The position numbers and the translations under genes were made by a program. Below, piece after piece: positions 1-7,208 of a stretch of DNA of 35,259 bases (positions within the stretch are counted from its first letter, which is position 1; each line of letters opens with the position of its first letter). Origin of the DNA: DAOPYE01 sp035352715 (GTDB taxonomy: Bacteria; Acidobacteriota; Holophagae; Holophagales; Holophagaceae). A model generated the notes under the pieces. The model saw nothing but the letters and a program-made list of their open reading frames with translations. It did no database searches and was not told where the DNA came from. The stretch is from assembly GCA_035352715.1 (NCBI GenBank), contig DAOPYE010000019.1, positions 1 to 35,259 on the forward strand, written 5' to 3'.

Positions 1-448
1 GCTGGCCATCGGTTCCCACCTGGACCCGGAGATCCAGCCGATGCTTTCCCGGCGCAACCGGCAGGGGAAGCACGACCCGGCGATCCCAGGGGCCAAAGGT
101 CGTCAAGGTCCCGATGCGCCCCTCGCGACAGATGCAGCGCCCATCCAGGTAGACCTCGACCGCCCGCCAGCGCGCGTGGAGAATCAGCGCCATGGGCTGA
201 TCCGAAAGCTGGATCTCGCGGCGGAACCACGAAATGCCGTTCCCGATGCCCTCCTTCGGAGGCCGCGCTTCGGCAAAGGAAGTGATGGGCACCCACGGAC
301 CCGATTCGGCCATGGGATCGCCGATCTGCATCAGCCATCCCTCCAGCGGGCTTACGGACTGCGCGTGCGCGGGGATCGCCCCGAACAGCGCCAGCAGGAT
401 GCCCAGAACGAGCCAGCGCAGTGGAACCACCTTTGATAATGATTTCAT
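1..448 (-). CDS. Exported protein of unknown function, N-terminal part (cut by window edge)
   Basis: The minus strand is open from an ATG at 448 to the window edge, giving about 149 residues with no stop. The N-terminus is a clear signal peptide: KSLSK, a hydrophobic run (WLVLGILLALFGAI), then PAHAQ, with likely cleavage after AHA. The mature part is rich in Trp and short beta-strand-like stretches (WFRREIQL, ALILHARW, VEVYLDG). It resembles the jelly-roll, galactose-binding-like domains at the N-termini of some GH2 enzymes and 7TMR-type membrane sensors, but this is only a resemblance. A second in-frame ATG at 463 would add five residues, and neither start has a strong ribosome site. It lies 103 bases downstream of the asparaginase on the same strand. 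The C-terminal output domain is outside the window, so no function is assigned. Confidence 0.65.
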   Translation of the reverse strand, partial: MKSLSKVVPLRWLVLGILLALFGAIPAHAQSVSPLEGWLMQIGDPMAESGPWVPITSFAEARPPKEGIGNGISWFRREIQLSDQPMALILHARWRAVEVYLDGRCICREGRIGTLTTFGPWDRRVVLPLPVAPGKHRLDLRVQVGTDGQ

Positions 449-551
449 CTGCTCATTGCCCATGAAGGACCATCCCATGTGCGACCTTAGTTCATTCCCA
501 TTCAAACGGATCAACCCGCCACTTGCCAGCAGGAAGACGGATCTATCATTT

Positions 552-1538
552 TTACAAAGGCTCTCCCGCCCATGACGTGGCGAAGGCCTGGCGGATCTCC
601 GGCAGCCCGCGATCCGCGCCCAGCAGCAATCCCAGCTTGGCGAGGATCGTCCATCGGGTCTGCCGACCGCCGCTGATGGCGCCCAGTTCCGCCGCCTCGC
701 GCCCCAGTTCGTAGGCGCCCAGATCCACGCCGCCCGAGGGGCACTGGCTGGCGATCACGACGGGCATCTCCCGTTCCCGGCAGTGGGCCAGCATCGCGCG
801 CAGATCGGATCGCCCCATGGGCAGATTGCCCGCCCCGAAGGCCTGGATGACCACGGCCCGCGTGCCGGAATCCGGCAGGTGCCAATCCATGCCCGGAAAG
901 GGCGAGAGCATCGAGATAGCCGTCTCCAGACGCGAACCGAGGCCCGGCGGCACCCTGCGCTCGAAGATCCCCGCGTGGGGATGCATCTGAACGTACAACC
1001 CCAACTCAGCCAGCGGCGGCAGATTGGGGCTTTCGAAGGCCTGGTAGCGATGCACGCTAAGTTTCTCGGCCGCGACGCCGCGCAGCCACAATTCGCCGAA
1101 GCAGATGCCCACCTCGGCCACGCCCCGAGCCGCCAGCGTCACCGCATCCACGATGTTGCTGCGGGCATCGCTGCGCACGTAGGCCAGGGGACGCTGGGAA
1201 CCCGTGATCACCACGGGCTTGCCCAGATCCGCCAGCAGTAACCCCAGAAGGCTCGCCGTGCAGGCCATGGTGTCGGTGCCGTGGATGAGCACGACGCCAT
1301 CACTATCCCTGCCCTCCTCACGGATGATGCGGGCCAGATCCAGAATGTGTTCGGGCTCCAGCGTCGAGGAATCGCGGTTGCAGGCAACATACAGGCGCAA
1401 TTCCGCCAGCCGTTCCAACTCCGGCATCGACTCCATCAAATGCGAGAGATTTGCGCCGGGGCTCAGCGTCAAGGGTTCACCCGAAGGGGTCATGCCCAGG
1501 GTCCCGCCGGTATGAACGATGAGGATACGGGGACTCAA
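552..1538 (-). CDS. L-asparaginase (type I, cytoplasmic form)
   Basis: Predicted to hydrolyse L-asparagine to aspartate and ammonia. The 328-residue protein fits the family. The first catalytic motif is HTGGT with Thr10. The second is HGTDTM with Thr88 and Asp89. Lys159 (AAEKLS) sits where the family's catalytic lysine is expected. The TGSQRP and RSDARSN segments are also typical. No signal peptide is visible, so the enzyme should be cytoplasmic. The start is a TTG: GGAGG at 1544-1548 lies five bases upstream, and the product then begins SPRILIVHTGGT as in other asparaginases. An in-frame ATG at 1559 would put the Shine-Dalgarno inside the gene. The divergent phosphatase gene begins only 34 bases away. 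Substrate preference (asparagine versus glutamine) cannot be read from the sequence. Confidence 0.92.
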   Translation of the reverse strand: MSPRILIVHTGGTLGMTPSGEPLTLSPGANLSHLMESMPELERLAELRLYVACNRDSSTLEPEHILDLARIIREEGRDSDGVVLIHGTDTMACTASLLGLLLADLGKPVVITGSQRPLAYVRSDARSNIVDAVTLAARGVAEVGICFGELWLRGVAAEKLSVHRYQAFESPNLPPLAELGLYVQMHPHAGIFERRVPPGLGSRLETAISMLSPFPGMDWHLPDSGTRAVVIQAFGAGNLPMGRSDLRAMLAHCREREMPVVIASQCPSGGVDLGAYELGREAAELGAISGGRQTRWTILAKLGLLLGADRGLPEIRQAFATSWAGEPL

Positions 1539-1543
1539 GGAAA

Positions 1544-1548
1544 CCTCC
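1544..1548 (-). promoter_or_regulatory. Ribosome binding site that fixes the TTG start of the asparaginase
   Basis: The minus strand reads GGAGG, then TTTCC, then TTG. This is the strongest ribosome site in the area and has ideal five-base spacing, so it favours TTG at 1538 over the in-frame ATG at 1559. Confidence 0.75.
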
Positions 1549-1572
1549 GAAGCCCTCATAATAGGCATCACC

Positions 1573-2175
1573 ATGATGATTCCACGCCTTCTCCCCGTGA
1601 TCTTCTGCACGAACCTGCTGATGTCTGCGGTTCCGTCGGGAACGCAGGCGGAACCCGTCCATGCGGCAGCGATTCCTTGCGATGACTGTGTGCCGGGCGT
1701 AATCAATTTCGCGAAGATCTCCGACGCTCTTTGGCGCGGCGCCCAGCCCACGGCGGAAGGATTCAAGGCACTGGAGAAGATGGGCCTGCGCACCGTCGTG
1801 AGCTTTCGAAGCCAGCACGATGACTTGGAGCTCCTGCAGGGCACCCGCCTGAAGTATCTGCGCATCGATTCTCACGCGGGGCATCCCGAGGATGAGGACA
1901 TCGTTCAATTCCTCAAGGTGATCCAGAATCCTGCCAATCACCCGGTCTTCATCCACTGCGCCCAGGGCCGCGATCGCACCGGCGTCAATGCTGCTGCCTA
2001 CCGCATGGTTATGCAGGGCTGGAGCGCCGAGGAAGCCATTCAGGAGTTGAAGGCCTTCCGCTTCAACAAGGTCTGGATCACGGTGCCCAGATATATCCGC
2101 AAGCTGAATCCTGAACAGATGAAAAACCGGGTGGACCAACTCCCCGCGCCAAAATTCCGCGTGTGGTCGGACTGA
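1573..2175 (+). CDS. Exported tyrosine / dual-specificity protein phosphatase-like protein
   Basis: A 200-residue protein with the cysteine-phosphatase signature HCxxGxxRTG: Cys129 and Arg135 form the CX5R loop that binds phosphate. Upstream, residues 43-56 (VINFAKISDALWRGAQP) match the conserved start of the DSP/PTP subfamily that acts on small substrates or phosphoproteins. The first 26 residues look like a signal peptide (MIPRLLPVIFCTNLLMSAVPSGTQA), implying a periplasmic enzyme. That is unusual but known for related proteins. Asp99 (RIDS) is a candidate general acid. The ATG at 1573 is chosen because it gives a complete signal peptide; an adjacent ATG at 1576 is equally possible. A start at 1519 would overlap the asparaginase start. 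No strong ribosome site is seen. The substrate is unknown. Confidence 0.82.
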   Translation: MMIPRLLPVIFCTNLLMSAVPSGTQAEPVHAAAIPCDDCVPGVINFAKISDALWRGAQPTAEGFKALEKMGLRTVVSFRSQHDDLELLQGTRLKYLRIDSHAGHPEDEDIVQFLKVIQNPANHPVFIHCAQGRDRTGVNAAAYRMVMQGWSAEEAIQELKAFRFNKVWITVPRYIRKLNPEQMKNRVDQLPAPKFRVWSD

Positions 2176-2262
2176 AATACATCGCAAGCGTTTGGGAATG
2201 ACCTTCCCCTGCGGTAATTTTGAGGTTCTGGCCGTAGCAAACATCTGGGCCAAGGAGGAAGC

Positions 2263-3414
2263 ATGAATCTCTGGGCCTTTGATGATGCGACGTGCACAAA
2301 CCTGGCCCAGGCGCATGGCACGCCCATGTTCGCCTACAGCGGTGCCGTAGCCGAGGCGGGCTACCGCGCGCTCCGGGCCGCGCTGCCCCAGCGGGTCCGC
2401 GTCGCCTATGCCGTGAAGGCCAACGCCCATCCCGAACTGCTCAAGCGGTTCGCCAGCCTGGGCACCAGCTTCGACTGCGCCTCCATCGGGGAACTGCGCA
2501 AGGTGGCGGAACTGGATCTGGGTCCCAACCGCATCTTCTTCGCCGGGCCCGGCAAGCGCGCCGAGGAATTGGCCCTGGCGCTCTCCATGGGCGTGCGCGT
2601 CCAGGCCGAGGGCTGGGAGGATCTGGCGCGCCTGGACGAGCTGGCAACCGAAGAGATCGCCGTCAATCTGCGGGTGCATCCCAAGGCCGGCGCGGCGGAA
2701 CAGAACCGCATCATCGGCGGTACCGGGCCTTCGGCCTTCGGCGTGGACGAGGAGGATCTGCCCGCCCTGTTCGAGCGGGCGAAGGACTTGAACCACGTCC
2801 GTATCCGCGGGCTGCATGTGTTTGCGGCCAGCAACCAGCGCGACGCCAAGAAGCTGCTGGCCACCCACGGCTACGTGATGGAACTGGCGAAGCGCATCGC
2901 GGAGACGCACCGCCTGACCCTGGAGCAGATCGATCTCGGCGGCGGCCTGGGTGTGCCCTACGCCATGAACGAATGGCCCCTGGATATCGTGGGCTTCGGC
3001 CAAGGGCTGCGGCAGCTCCTGGAGGCGAACACGTGGTTCCAGGGCGAACTGATCCTCGAACCCGGACGCTTTCTCGCGGCCCCCTGCGGCGTCTACCTGG
3101 CCCGGGTCACCCGCGTGAAGGAGAGCCGCGGCACGCGCTTCGTCATCCTGGAGGGCGGCATCAATCACCTGCTGCGCCCCCTGCTCACGGAGCAGCCCTT
3201 CCCCGTGAAGGCCCTCGGAAAGACCGGCCCCGAGCGGGCCGCCACGCTGGCCGGCCCCCTGTGCACCAGCCTGGACCGCCTGGGCGATGTGCAACTGCCC
3301 AAGCTGGAACCCGGCGATCTGCTGGCTTTCGGCATGGTGGGCGCCTACGGATTTTCGGAGGCCATGACCTTCTTCCTAAGCCATCCGATTCCGCCGGAAG
3401 TCTGGTTTTGTTAA
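2263..3414 (+). CDS. Fold-type III PLP-dependent decarboxylase, exosortase-associated/BtrK-like
   Basis: A 383-residue alanine-racemase/LysA-fold enzyme. Lys52 in AYAVKAN is the expected PLP-binding lysine. The glycine-rich phosphate loop is LGGGLGVPY (225-233), EPGR is at 266-269, and Cys334 in GPLCTSLD is the active-site cysteine from the partner subunit. The C-terminal end (GDLLAFGMVGAYG, FLSHPIPPEV) resembles, from memory, the exosortase-A-associated decarboxylases and BtrK rather than true diaminopimelate decarboxylase LysA. That family is thought to act on amino acids carried by an acyl carrier protein. No ligase, carrier protein or exosortase gene lies nearby. The start is firm: AAGGAGG precedes the ATG by four bases. 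A role as lysine or ornithine decarboxylase cannot be excluded. Confidence 0.85.
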   Translation: MNLWAFDDATCTNLAQAHGTPMFAYSGAVAEAGYRALRAALPQRVRVAYAVKANAHPELLKRFASLGTSFDCASIGELRKVAELDLGPNRIFFAGPGKRAEELALALSMGVRVQAEGWEDLARLDELATEEIAVNLRVHPKAGAAEQNRIIGGTGPSAFGVDEEDLPALFERAKDLNHVRIRGLHVFAASNQRDAKKLLATHGYVMELAKRIAETHRLTLEQIDLGGGLGVPYAMNEWPLDIVGFGQGLRQLLEANTWFQGELILEPGRFLAAPCGVYLARVTRVKESRGTRFVILEGGINHLLRPLLTEQPFPVKALGKTGPERAATLAGPLCTSLDRLGDVQLPKLEPGDLLAFGMVGAYGFSEAMTFFLSHPIPPEVWFC

Positions 3415-3436
3415 GCCACATAAGCCCCCGTTACCG

Positions 3437-3465
3437 TTGACGCTCCTTTCCGCCTAACGTAAGGT
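3437..3465 (+). promoter_or_regulatory. Candidate sigma-70 promoter for gap
   Basis: TTGACG at 3437-3442 is followed after 17 bases by TAAGGT at 3460-3465. The -35 box matches five of six consensus bases and the -10 box only three. It lies about 90 bases before the gap start codon, in a non-coding stretch where a promoter is needed. Assigned by eye. Confidence 0.4.
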
Positions 3466-3483
3466 AGGAATTGAGCATTCGTC

Positions 3484-3511
3484 AGTTCCGGGCACGTTTA
3501 GCACCGGAACT
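3484..3511. repeat. 8-bp perfect inverted repeat in the gap leader
   Basis: AGTTCCGG at 3484-3491 is repeated in inverted form as CCGGAACT at 3504-3511, with a 12-base spacer. It lies between the candidate promoter and the gap ribosome site. It could be a repressor operator just downstream of the promoter or an mRNA hairpin in the 5' leader. No T-run follows, so it is not a terminator. Confidence 0.5.
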
Positions 3512-3551
3512 TCCTCAACCAATCCATCACAACCCTCAACTGGAGGCATAC

Positions 3552-4550
3552 ATGGCCATCAAGGTTGGCATCAACGGATTCGGCCGCATCGGTCGGATGG
3601 TATTCCGCGCCGCCGTCAAGAACTTCTCGGACATCGAGATCGTCGGCATCAACGATCTGCTCGATCCCGACTACCTCGCCTACATGCTGAAGTACGACTC
3701 CGTGCACGGCCGCTTCCAGGGCGAAGTCTCCGTCGAAGGCACCAACCTGGTCGTCAACGGCAAGAAGATCCGCCTGACCGCCGAGAAGGACGCCGCGAAC
3801 CTGAAGTGGAACGAAGTGGGCGCCGACGTCGTCGTCGAGTCCACCGGCCTGTTCCTGACCAAGGAAACGGCTGAAGCCCACATCAAGGCTGGCGCCAAGA
3901 AGGTCATCATGTCCGCTCCTTCCAAGGACGACACCCCCATGTTCGTCTTCGGCGTGAACGACAAGAGCTACGCTGGCCAGACGATCATCTCCAACGCCTC
4001 CTGCACCACGAACTGCCTGGCCCCCCTGGCCAAGGTGATCAACGACGCCTTCGGCATCAAGCGCGGCCTGATGACGACGGTTCACGCCGCCACGGCGACC
4101 CAGAAGACCGTTGACGGCCCCTCCAAGAAGGATTGGCGCGGTGGCCGCGGCATCCTGGAGAACATCATCCCCTCCTCCACCGGCGCTGCGAAGGCCGTGG
4201 GCAAGGTGATCCCCGAGCTGAACAAGAAGCTGACGGGCATGGCCTTCCGCGTCCCCACCTCCGATGTCTCCGTGGTCGATCTGACCGTCGAGCTGAACAA
4301 GGAAGCCACCTACGACGAGATCAAGGCCGCCGTGAAGACCGCCGCCAACGGCGCCATGAAGGGTGTCCTGGCCTACACCGAGGACAAGGTCGTCTCCACC
4401 GATTTCCGCGGTGAAGCCAACACCTCCGTCTTCGACGCCGAAGCCGGCCTCGCCCTCGACGGCACCTTCGTCAAGCTCGTGTCCTGGTATGACAACGAGT
4501 GGGGCTACTCCAACAAGGTGTTGGACATGGTCCGCGTGATGAGCAAGTAG
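3552..4550 (+). CDS. gap: Glyceraldehyde-3-phosphate dehydrogenase
   Basis: Glycolytic and gluconeogenic enzyme that converts glyceraldehyde 3-phosphate, phosphate and NAD to 1,3-bisphosphoglycerate. The 332-residue protein has the standard length. The Rossmann motif GINGFGRIGR is at residues 7-16. The catalytic cysteine is Cys151 in SNASCTTNCLAP. The C-terminal signature SWYDNEWGYSNKV is complete. The ATG at 3552 follows GGAGG by six bases and gives the canonical MAIKVGINGFGRIGR start; the longer open frame upstream is leader sequence. Codon use is strongly biased to C/G-ending codons with long runs of AAG, GTC and ATC, as in a highly expressed gene. It is probably transcribed alone, with its own promoter and a strong terminator at 4572-4599. 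Confidence 0.98.
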   Translation: MAIKVGINGFGRIGRMVFRAAVKNFSDIEIVGINDLLDPDYLAYMLKYDSVHGRFQGEVSVEGTNLVVNGKKIRLTAEKDAANLKWNEVGADVVVESTGLFLTKETAEAHIKAGAKKVIMSAPSKDDTPMFVFGVNDKSYAGQTIISNASCTTNCLAPLAKVINDAFGIKRGLMTTVHAATATQKTVDGPSKKDWRGGRGILENIIPSSTGAAKAVGKVIPELNKKLTGMAFRVPTSDVSVVDLTVELNKEATYDEIKAAVKTAANGAMKGVLAYTEDKVVSTDFRGEANTSVFDAEAGLALDGTFVKLVSWYDNEWGYSNKVLDMVRVMSK

Positions 4551-4571
4551 TTCGATTCCCATCGAACGACA

Positions 4572-4599
4572 AAAAGGCCGACCCTCGGGTCGGCCTTTT
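4572..4599. terminator. Bidirectional rho-independent terminator between gap and the esterase gene
   Basis: A perfect inverted repeat has arms AAAAGGCCGACCC (4572-4584) and GGGTCGGCCTTTT (4587-4599). In practice this is a GGCCGACC stem with a CTCG tetraloop, flanked by A and T tracts on both sides. It serves gap on the plus strand and the convergent esterase gene on the minus strand. Confidence 0.93.
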
Positions 4600-4621
4600 G
4601 CTTTGGTGAAAAGCGAAGGAG

Positions 4622-5686
4622 CTACTTCTTCAGCATCTTGTCGAAGTAGGACACCACGATATCCATCACCATCTTGGTGCTCCACTGAGGGCCTCCGTGA
4701 TTGGCCCCCTTGATGACGTAGCGCGTGGAAGGAACGCCCGCCGCGCGCAGCGCGTTGTGCACAAGCAGGGTCTGGCTGGGCGAAACGAGCGCGTCCTCGC
4801 TGCCATGGATGAACAGCAGCGCGGGATCGCTCTTGTCGACGTAGGTCAGGGGATTGGCCTGGGCGGCCGCCTGGAGATCATCGCGGATCGACTTGCCGCT
4901 GTCCGGGCCGTTGACATACATGGCTTCGCTGATGTTGGGCGTGTTGTGCCCGTCCTGGGCGGCCTGGTCATAATCCATCGCGATGCGGGTCAGATCCGAA
5001 AGGCCGTAGAAATCCACGCCCGCCAGCACCGCGCTGCTCTGGTCCAGGTTGTCGCCGACCTCGAACTTCTTCACGCCGTTGGTCGTTCCGACCATGGCCG
5101 TCATGTAGCCGCCCGCGGAATCGCCCCAGACGGCAACCTTGGACGTGTCGATCCCGTAACGATCGGCATTCGCCCGAAGGAAGCGGATGGCCGACTTCAC
5201 ATCGCCCACAGCGTCGCTGTACAGGCCCTGGGGCACGACCCGGTATTCGATGCTCGCCACCACATAGCCCGCCTTGGCCAAGTAGGCTCGCGCTCCGGCG
5301 TTGCTGCCCTTCGGGGACATCATGAATCCCCCGCCGGTGACGAAGACGACGAGCGGCAGCTTCTTCGCCTGCTCGGGAGCGAAGACATCCATCTTCAGAT
5401 CGAGCGGATCGCCGTCGATGGTCTTGACCTTGGAGTAGACGATGTCCTTGTACGTCGTGAGCTTCACGTCCGAGGGAAGGGCACTGACATCAGGGCTGCC
5501 GGCCACGTCGAGGAGCTGACTGGTGCTCATATCATGGGGCGCGACGTGCTTCGCGAACGGCAGGGGACCGAAACGCCTCGGCTTCTTGCCCGCAGCCCCG
5601 GGCATAGGCCCGGGCTGGCTGAACGCCAGGACAGAGGCGCCAAGCCCCATCGCGAGGATATAGGTATTGAGGAAACGGCGCTTCAT
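4622..5686 (-). CDS. Exported alpha/beta hydrolase (esterase/lipase, BD-FAE or HSL-like)
   Basis: A 354-residue hydrolase with a signal peptide (about residues 1-24, ending near FSQPG). The nucleophile is Ser190 in GDSAGG. The acid is Asp298 (HGSEDALVSP) and the base is His330 (GANHGG). The oxyanion segment reads VTGGGF (116-121), where the hormone-sensitive-lipase group usually has HGGG. The layout resembles bacterial feruloyl- or carboxyl-esterase-like enzymes of carbohydrate metabolism. Substrate is unknown; periplasmic or secreted ester hydrolysis is inferred. GGAGG lies four bases before the ATG. The gene faces gap across a shared terminator and appears to be a single-gene unit. Confidence 0.88.
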   Translation of the reverse strand: MKRRFLNTYILAMGLGASVLAFSQPGPMPGAAGKKPRRFGPLPFAKHVAPHDMSTSQLLDVAGSPDVSALPSDVKLTTYKDIVYSKVKTIDGDPLDLKMDVFAPEQAKKLPLVVFVTGGGFMMSPKGSNAGARAYLAKAGYVVASIEYRVVPQGLYSDAVGDVKSAIRFLRANADRYGIDTSKVAVWGDSAGGYMTAMVGTTNGVKKFEVGDNLDQSSAVLAGVDFYGLSDLTRIAMDYDQAAQDGHNTPNISEAMYVNGPDSGKSIRDDLQAAAQANPLTYVDKSDPALLFIHGSEDALVSPSQTLLVHNALRAAGVPSTRYVIKGANHGGPQWSTKMVMDIVVSYFDKMLKK

Positions 5687-5759
5687 GAGGCCTCCAGTGA
5701 GTGCCCCATCATCGCATCACAATCAGGCCTAGCCCAACACCAGCGCCCGAATCCAAGCT

Positions 5760-6212
5760 CTATCGATGGGAGAGGATGCGCTCCCGAAAGACATCGGGGA
5801 TGACGCGCTTGGCGTTCGCGTTGAAATCGAGCAGCACCAGCACGTCGATGGCCTCGGCAACGATGGACTGGCTCGCATCCATGACCGTGTGCTTGATCTG
5901 GAAGCTGGTGCTGCCCAGGGCCTCGGTGCGGGCGACGACGATCACCTGGCCGGGATAGAAGAGCTGCTTCTTGAACTGGCAATGGCTGGCCACCAGCGTG
6001 GGACCGACGCGGGTTTCCGCGTGGTGCTGCATCATGCCGATGGTCTCCAGGAACTTGATCCGCGCGGCCTGGACGTATTTCATGATCGCCAGGTTATTGA
6101 CGTGCCCGAAGGGATCGACCTCGCTCCAGTCGATCCGTAGTTCCAGGACGATCGAAGCGTCCGGGGTCGATGCAGGGGCGGTCGGGAAATCGGCGATCGG
6201 CGAATCGGTCAT
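5760..6212 (-). CDS. Acyl-CoA thioesterase, hotdog fold (YbgC/FadM/4HBT type)
   Basis: A 150-residue single hotdog domain. The motif DPFGHVNN (33-40) supplies the catalytic Asp33, His37 and Asn39 pattern of the 4-hydroxybenzoyl-CoA/YbgC thioesterase family. The fold continues with QFKKQLFYPGQVIVV and TSFQIKHTVMD. The first 20 residues are Pro/Ala/Thr-rich and probably unstructured. The ATG at 6212 is preceded by GAGG at five-base spacing; an upstream ATG at 6281 lacks this and would invade the promoter area of the divergent arsR-type gene. The acyl-CoA substrate cannot be inferred. Confidence 0.87.
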   Translation of the reverse strand: MTDSPIADFPTAPASTPDASIVLELRIDWSEVDPFGHVNNLAIMKYVQAARIKFLETIGMMQHHAETRVGPTLVASHCQFKKQLFYPGQVIVVARTEALGSTSFQIKHTVMDASQSIVAEAIDVLVLLDFNANAKRVIPDVFRERILSHR

Positions 6213-6299
6213 GCAGGCCTCGAAGACAACCATCCACTCTAACAAACCGATCATCCGCAAGGCGTCCGGGAAATCCTTCAAAAATCACAGCGATCGGCA

Positions 6300-6327
6300 T
6301 TGTTTTATCTTTCGAAAAAACTAGAAT
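6300..6327 (+). promoter_or_regulatory. Candidate promoter of the ArsR-acetyltransferase unit
   Basis: TTGTTT at 6300-6305 and TAGAAT at 6322-6327 are separated by 16 bases, 17 bases before the start codon and just ahead of GGAGG. The spacer contains an AT-rich near-palindrome around TTCGAA (6311-6316), the kind of place where an ArsR protein would bind its own promoter. Assigned by eye. Confidence 0.45.
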
Positions 6328-6344
6328 CACTTCCGGAGGCTTCC

Positions 6345-6692
6345 ATGGCCACACAACTGGAACTCAATGCGGATCGTTTCAAGGCTCTCAGCCACTCCGT
6401 CCGGCTCGCCATCCTCCGTCTGGTGGTCCAGGGATCCGAGGCTGGAACGCCTGCGGGTCGCATCCAGGAACGCCTGGGGATCCCAGCCTCTACGCTCAGC
6501 CATCACCTGGCCTGCCTGAACCAAGCGGGTCTGCTCGAGGTGGAGCGCGATGGCACCACCCTGCGCTACCGGGCCCATTTCGCCACCCTGCGCACGCTCA
6601 CGGAATACCTGTGGGAGGGCGATCGCGAGCAGACCCCGGAGACCGGGAAGCCGGAACGCTGCTGCGGCGCGAAGGTGCGCAAGGCCCGCTGA
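6345..6692 (+). CDS. ArsR-family transcriptional repressor with C-terminal Cys-Cys pair
   Basis: A 115-residue winged-helix protein. DRFKALSHSVRLAILRLV (10-27) is the typical first helix of ArsR/SmtB regulators, and IPASTLSHHLACLNQAGLLEVERDG (47-70) is the recognition helix and wing. The classical ELCVCD metal site is absent. Instead there is a vicinal pair, Cys106-Cys107 (ERCCGAK), at the extreme C-terminus. By recollection, this resembles arsenite- or methylarsenite-sensing ArsR proteins of the Acidithiobacillus and Shewanella types. Cys57 lies in the recognition helix. The ATG at 6345 has GGAGG six bases upstream. It probably represses its own operon with the two downstream acetyltransferases. 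The ligand remains an inference, since other effectors are known for this family. Confidence 0.88.
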   Translation: MATQLELNADRFKALSHSVRLAILRLVVQGSEAGTPAGRIQERLGIPASTLSHHLACLNQAGLLEVERDGTTLRYRAHFATLRTLTEYLWEGDREQTPETGKPERCCGAKVRKAR

Positions 6693-6693
6693 T

Positions 6694-7188
6694 ATGCCCA
6701 GTTCCCTGATCCGATCCGCCACGGCCAGCGACGCCGCCGCCATCGCCGAGATCTACAACCCCTACGTCCGCGACACGATCATCACCTTCGAGGAAGAGCC
6801 CGTCACGCCATCTGAGATGGCTTCCCGCATCGAGAAGGTCACGAAGGCCTATCCCTGGATCGTGTGGGAGGAGGATGGCCGCGTGATCGGCTATGCCTAC
6901 GGATCCACCTGGCGCTCGCGCCACGCCTATCGTTTCGCGACCGAGACCACCATCTATCTGGATCAGGCCCGCCTGCGCAGCGGCATCGGAACCCGGCTGT
7001 ACCAGGCCCTCATCGACGAATTGCGCCGGTACGGATACCACTCCGCACTGGGATGCCTGGGCCTGCCCAACGATCCCAGCGTCGCCCTTCACGAAAAGCT
7101 GGGATTCCAGAAAGTGGGCCACATGCGGGAGGCCGGATGGAAGTTCGGCGCATGGGTGGATGTGGGATTCTGGGAATTGATGCTTTGA
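6694..7188 (+). CDS. GNAT N-acetyltransferase, ArsN1/PAT-like
   Basis: A 164-residue GNAT protein starting one base after the arsR-type stop (TGATATG), so translation is probably coupled. The order IYNPYVRDTIITFEEEPVT (22-40), WRSRHAYRFATETTIYL (about 78-94), the acetyl-CoA loop RLRSGIGTRLY (about 97-107) and the C-terminal KFGAWVDVGFWE match the phosphinothricin acetyltransferase group. By memory, the match is especially to the ArsN1 family-B proteins that acetylate the amino group of arsinothricin. Being next to an ArsR with a cysteine pair supports that reading. Other members acetylate methionine sulfone/sulfoximine or phosphinothricin, so the substrate is not proven. Confidence 0.88.
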   Translation: MPSSLIRSATASDAAAIAEIYNPYVRDTIITFEEEPVTPSEMASRIEKVTKAYPWIVWEEDGRVIGYAYGSTWRSRHAYRFATETTIYLDQARLRSGIGTRLYQALIDELRRYGYHSALGCLGLPNDPSVALHEKLGFQKVGHMREAGWKFGAWVDVGFWELML

Positions 7189-7208
7189 ACCCGACGCTCG
7201 AAGGGGTC

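Noticed and set aside
1477..3294. A 605-codon minus-strand frame over the phosphatase and decarboxylase genes
   Set aside because: Both plus-strand genes have complete catalytic motifs, and the decarboxylase has a strong ribosome site. The antisense product has none.
3498..4685. A 395-codon minus-strand frame opposite gap
   Set aside because: It arises from the strong codon bias of gap, and it spans the gap terminator.
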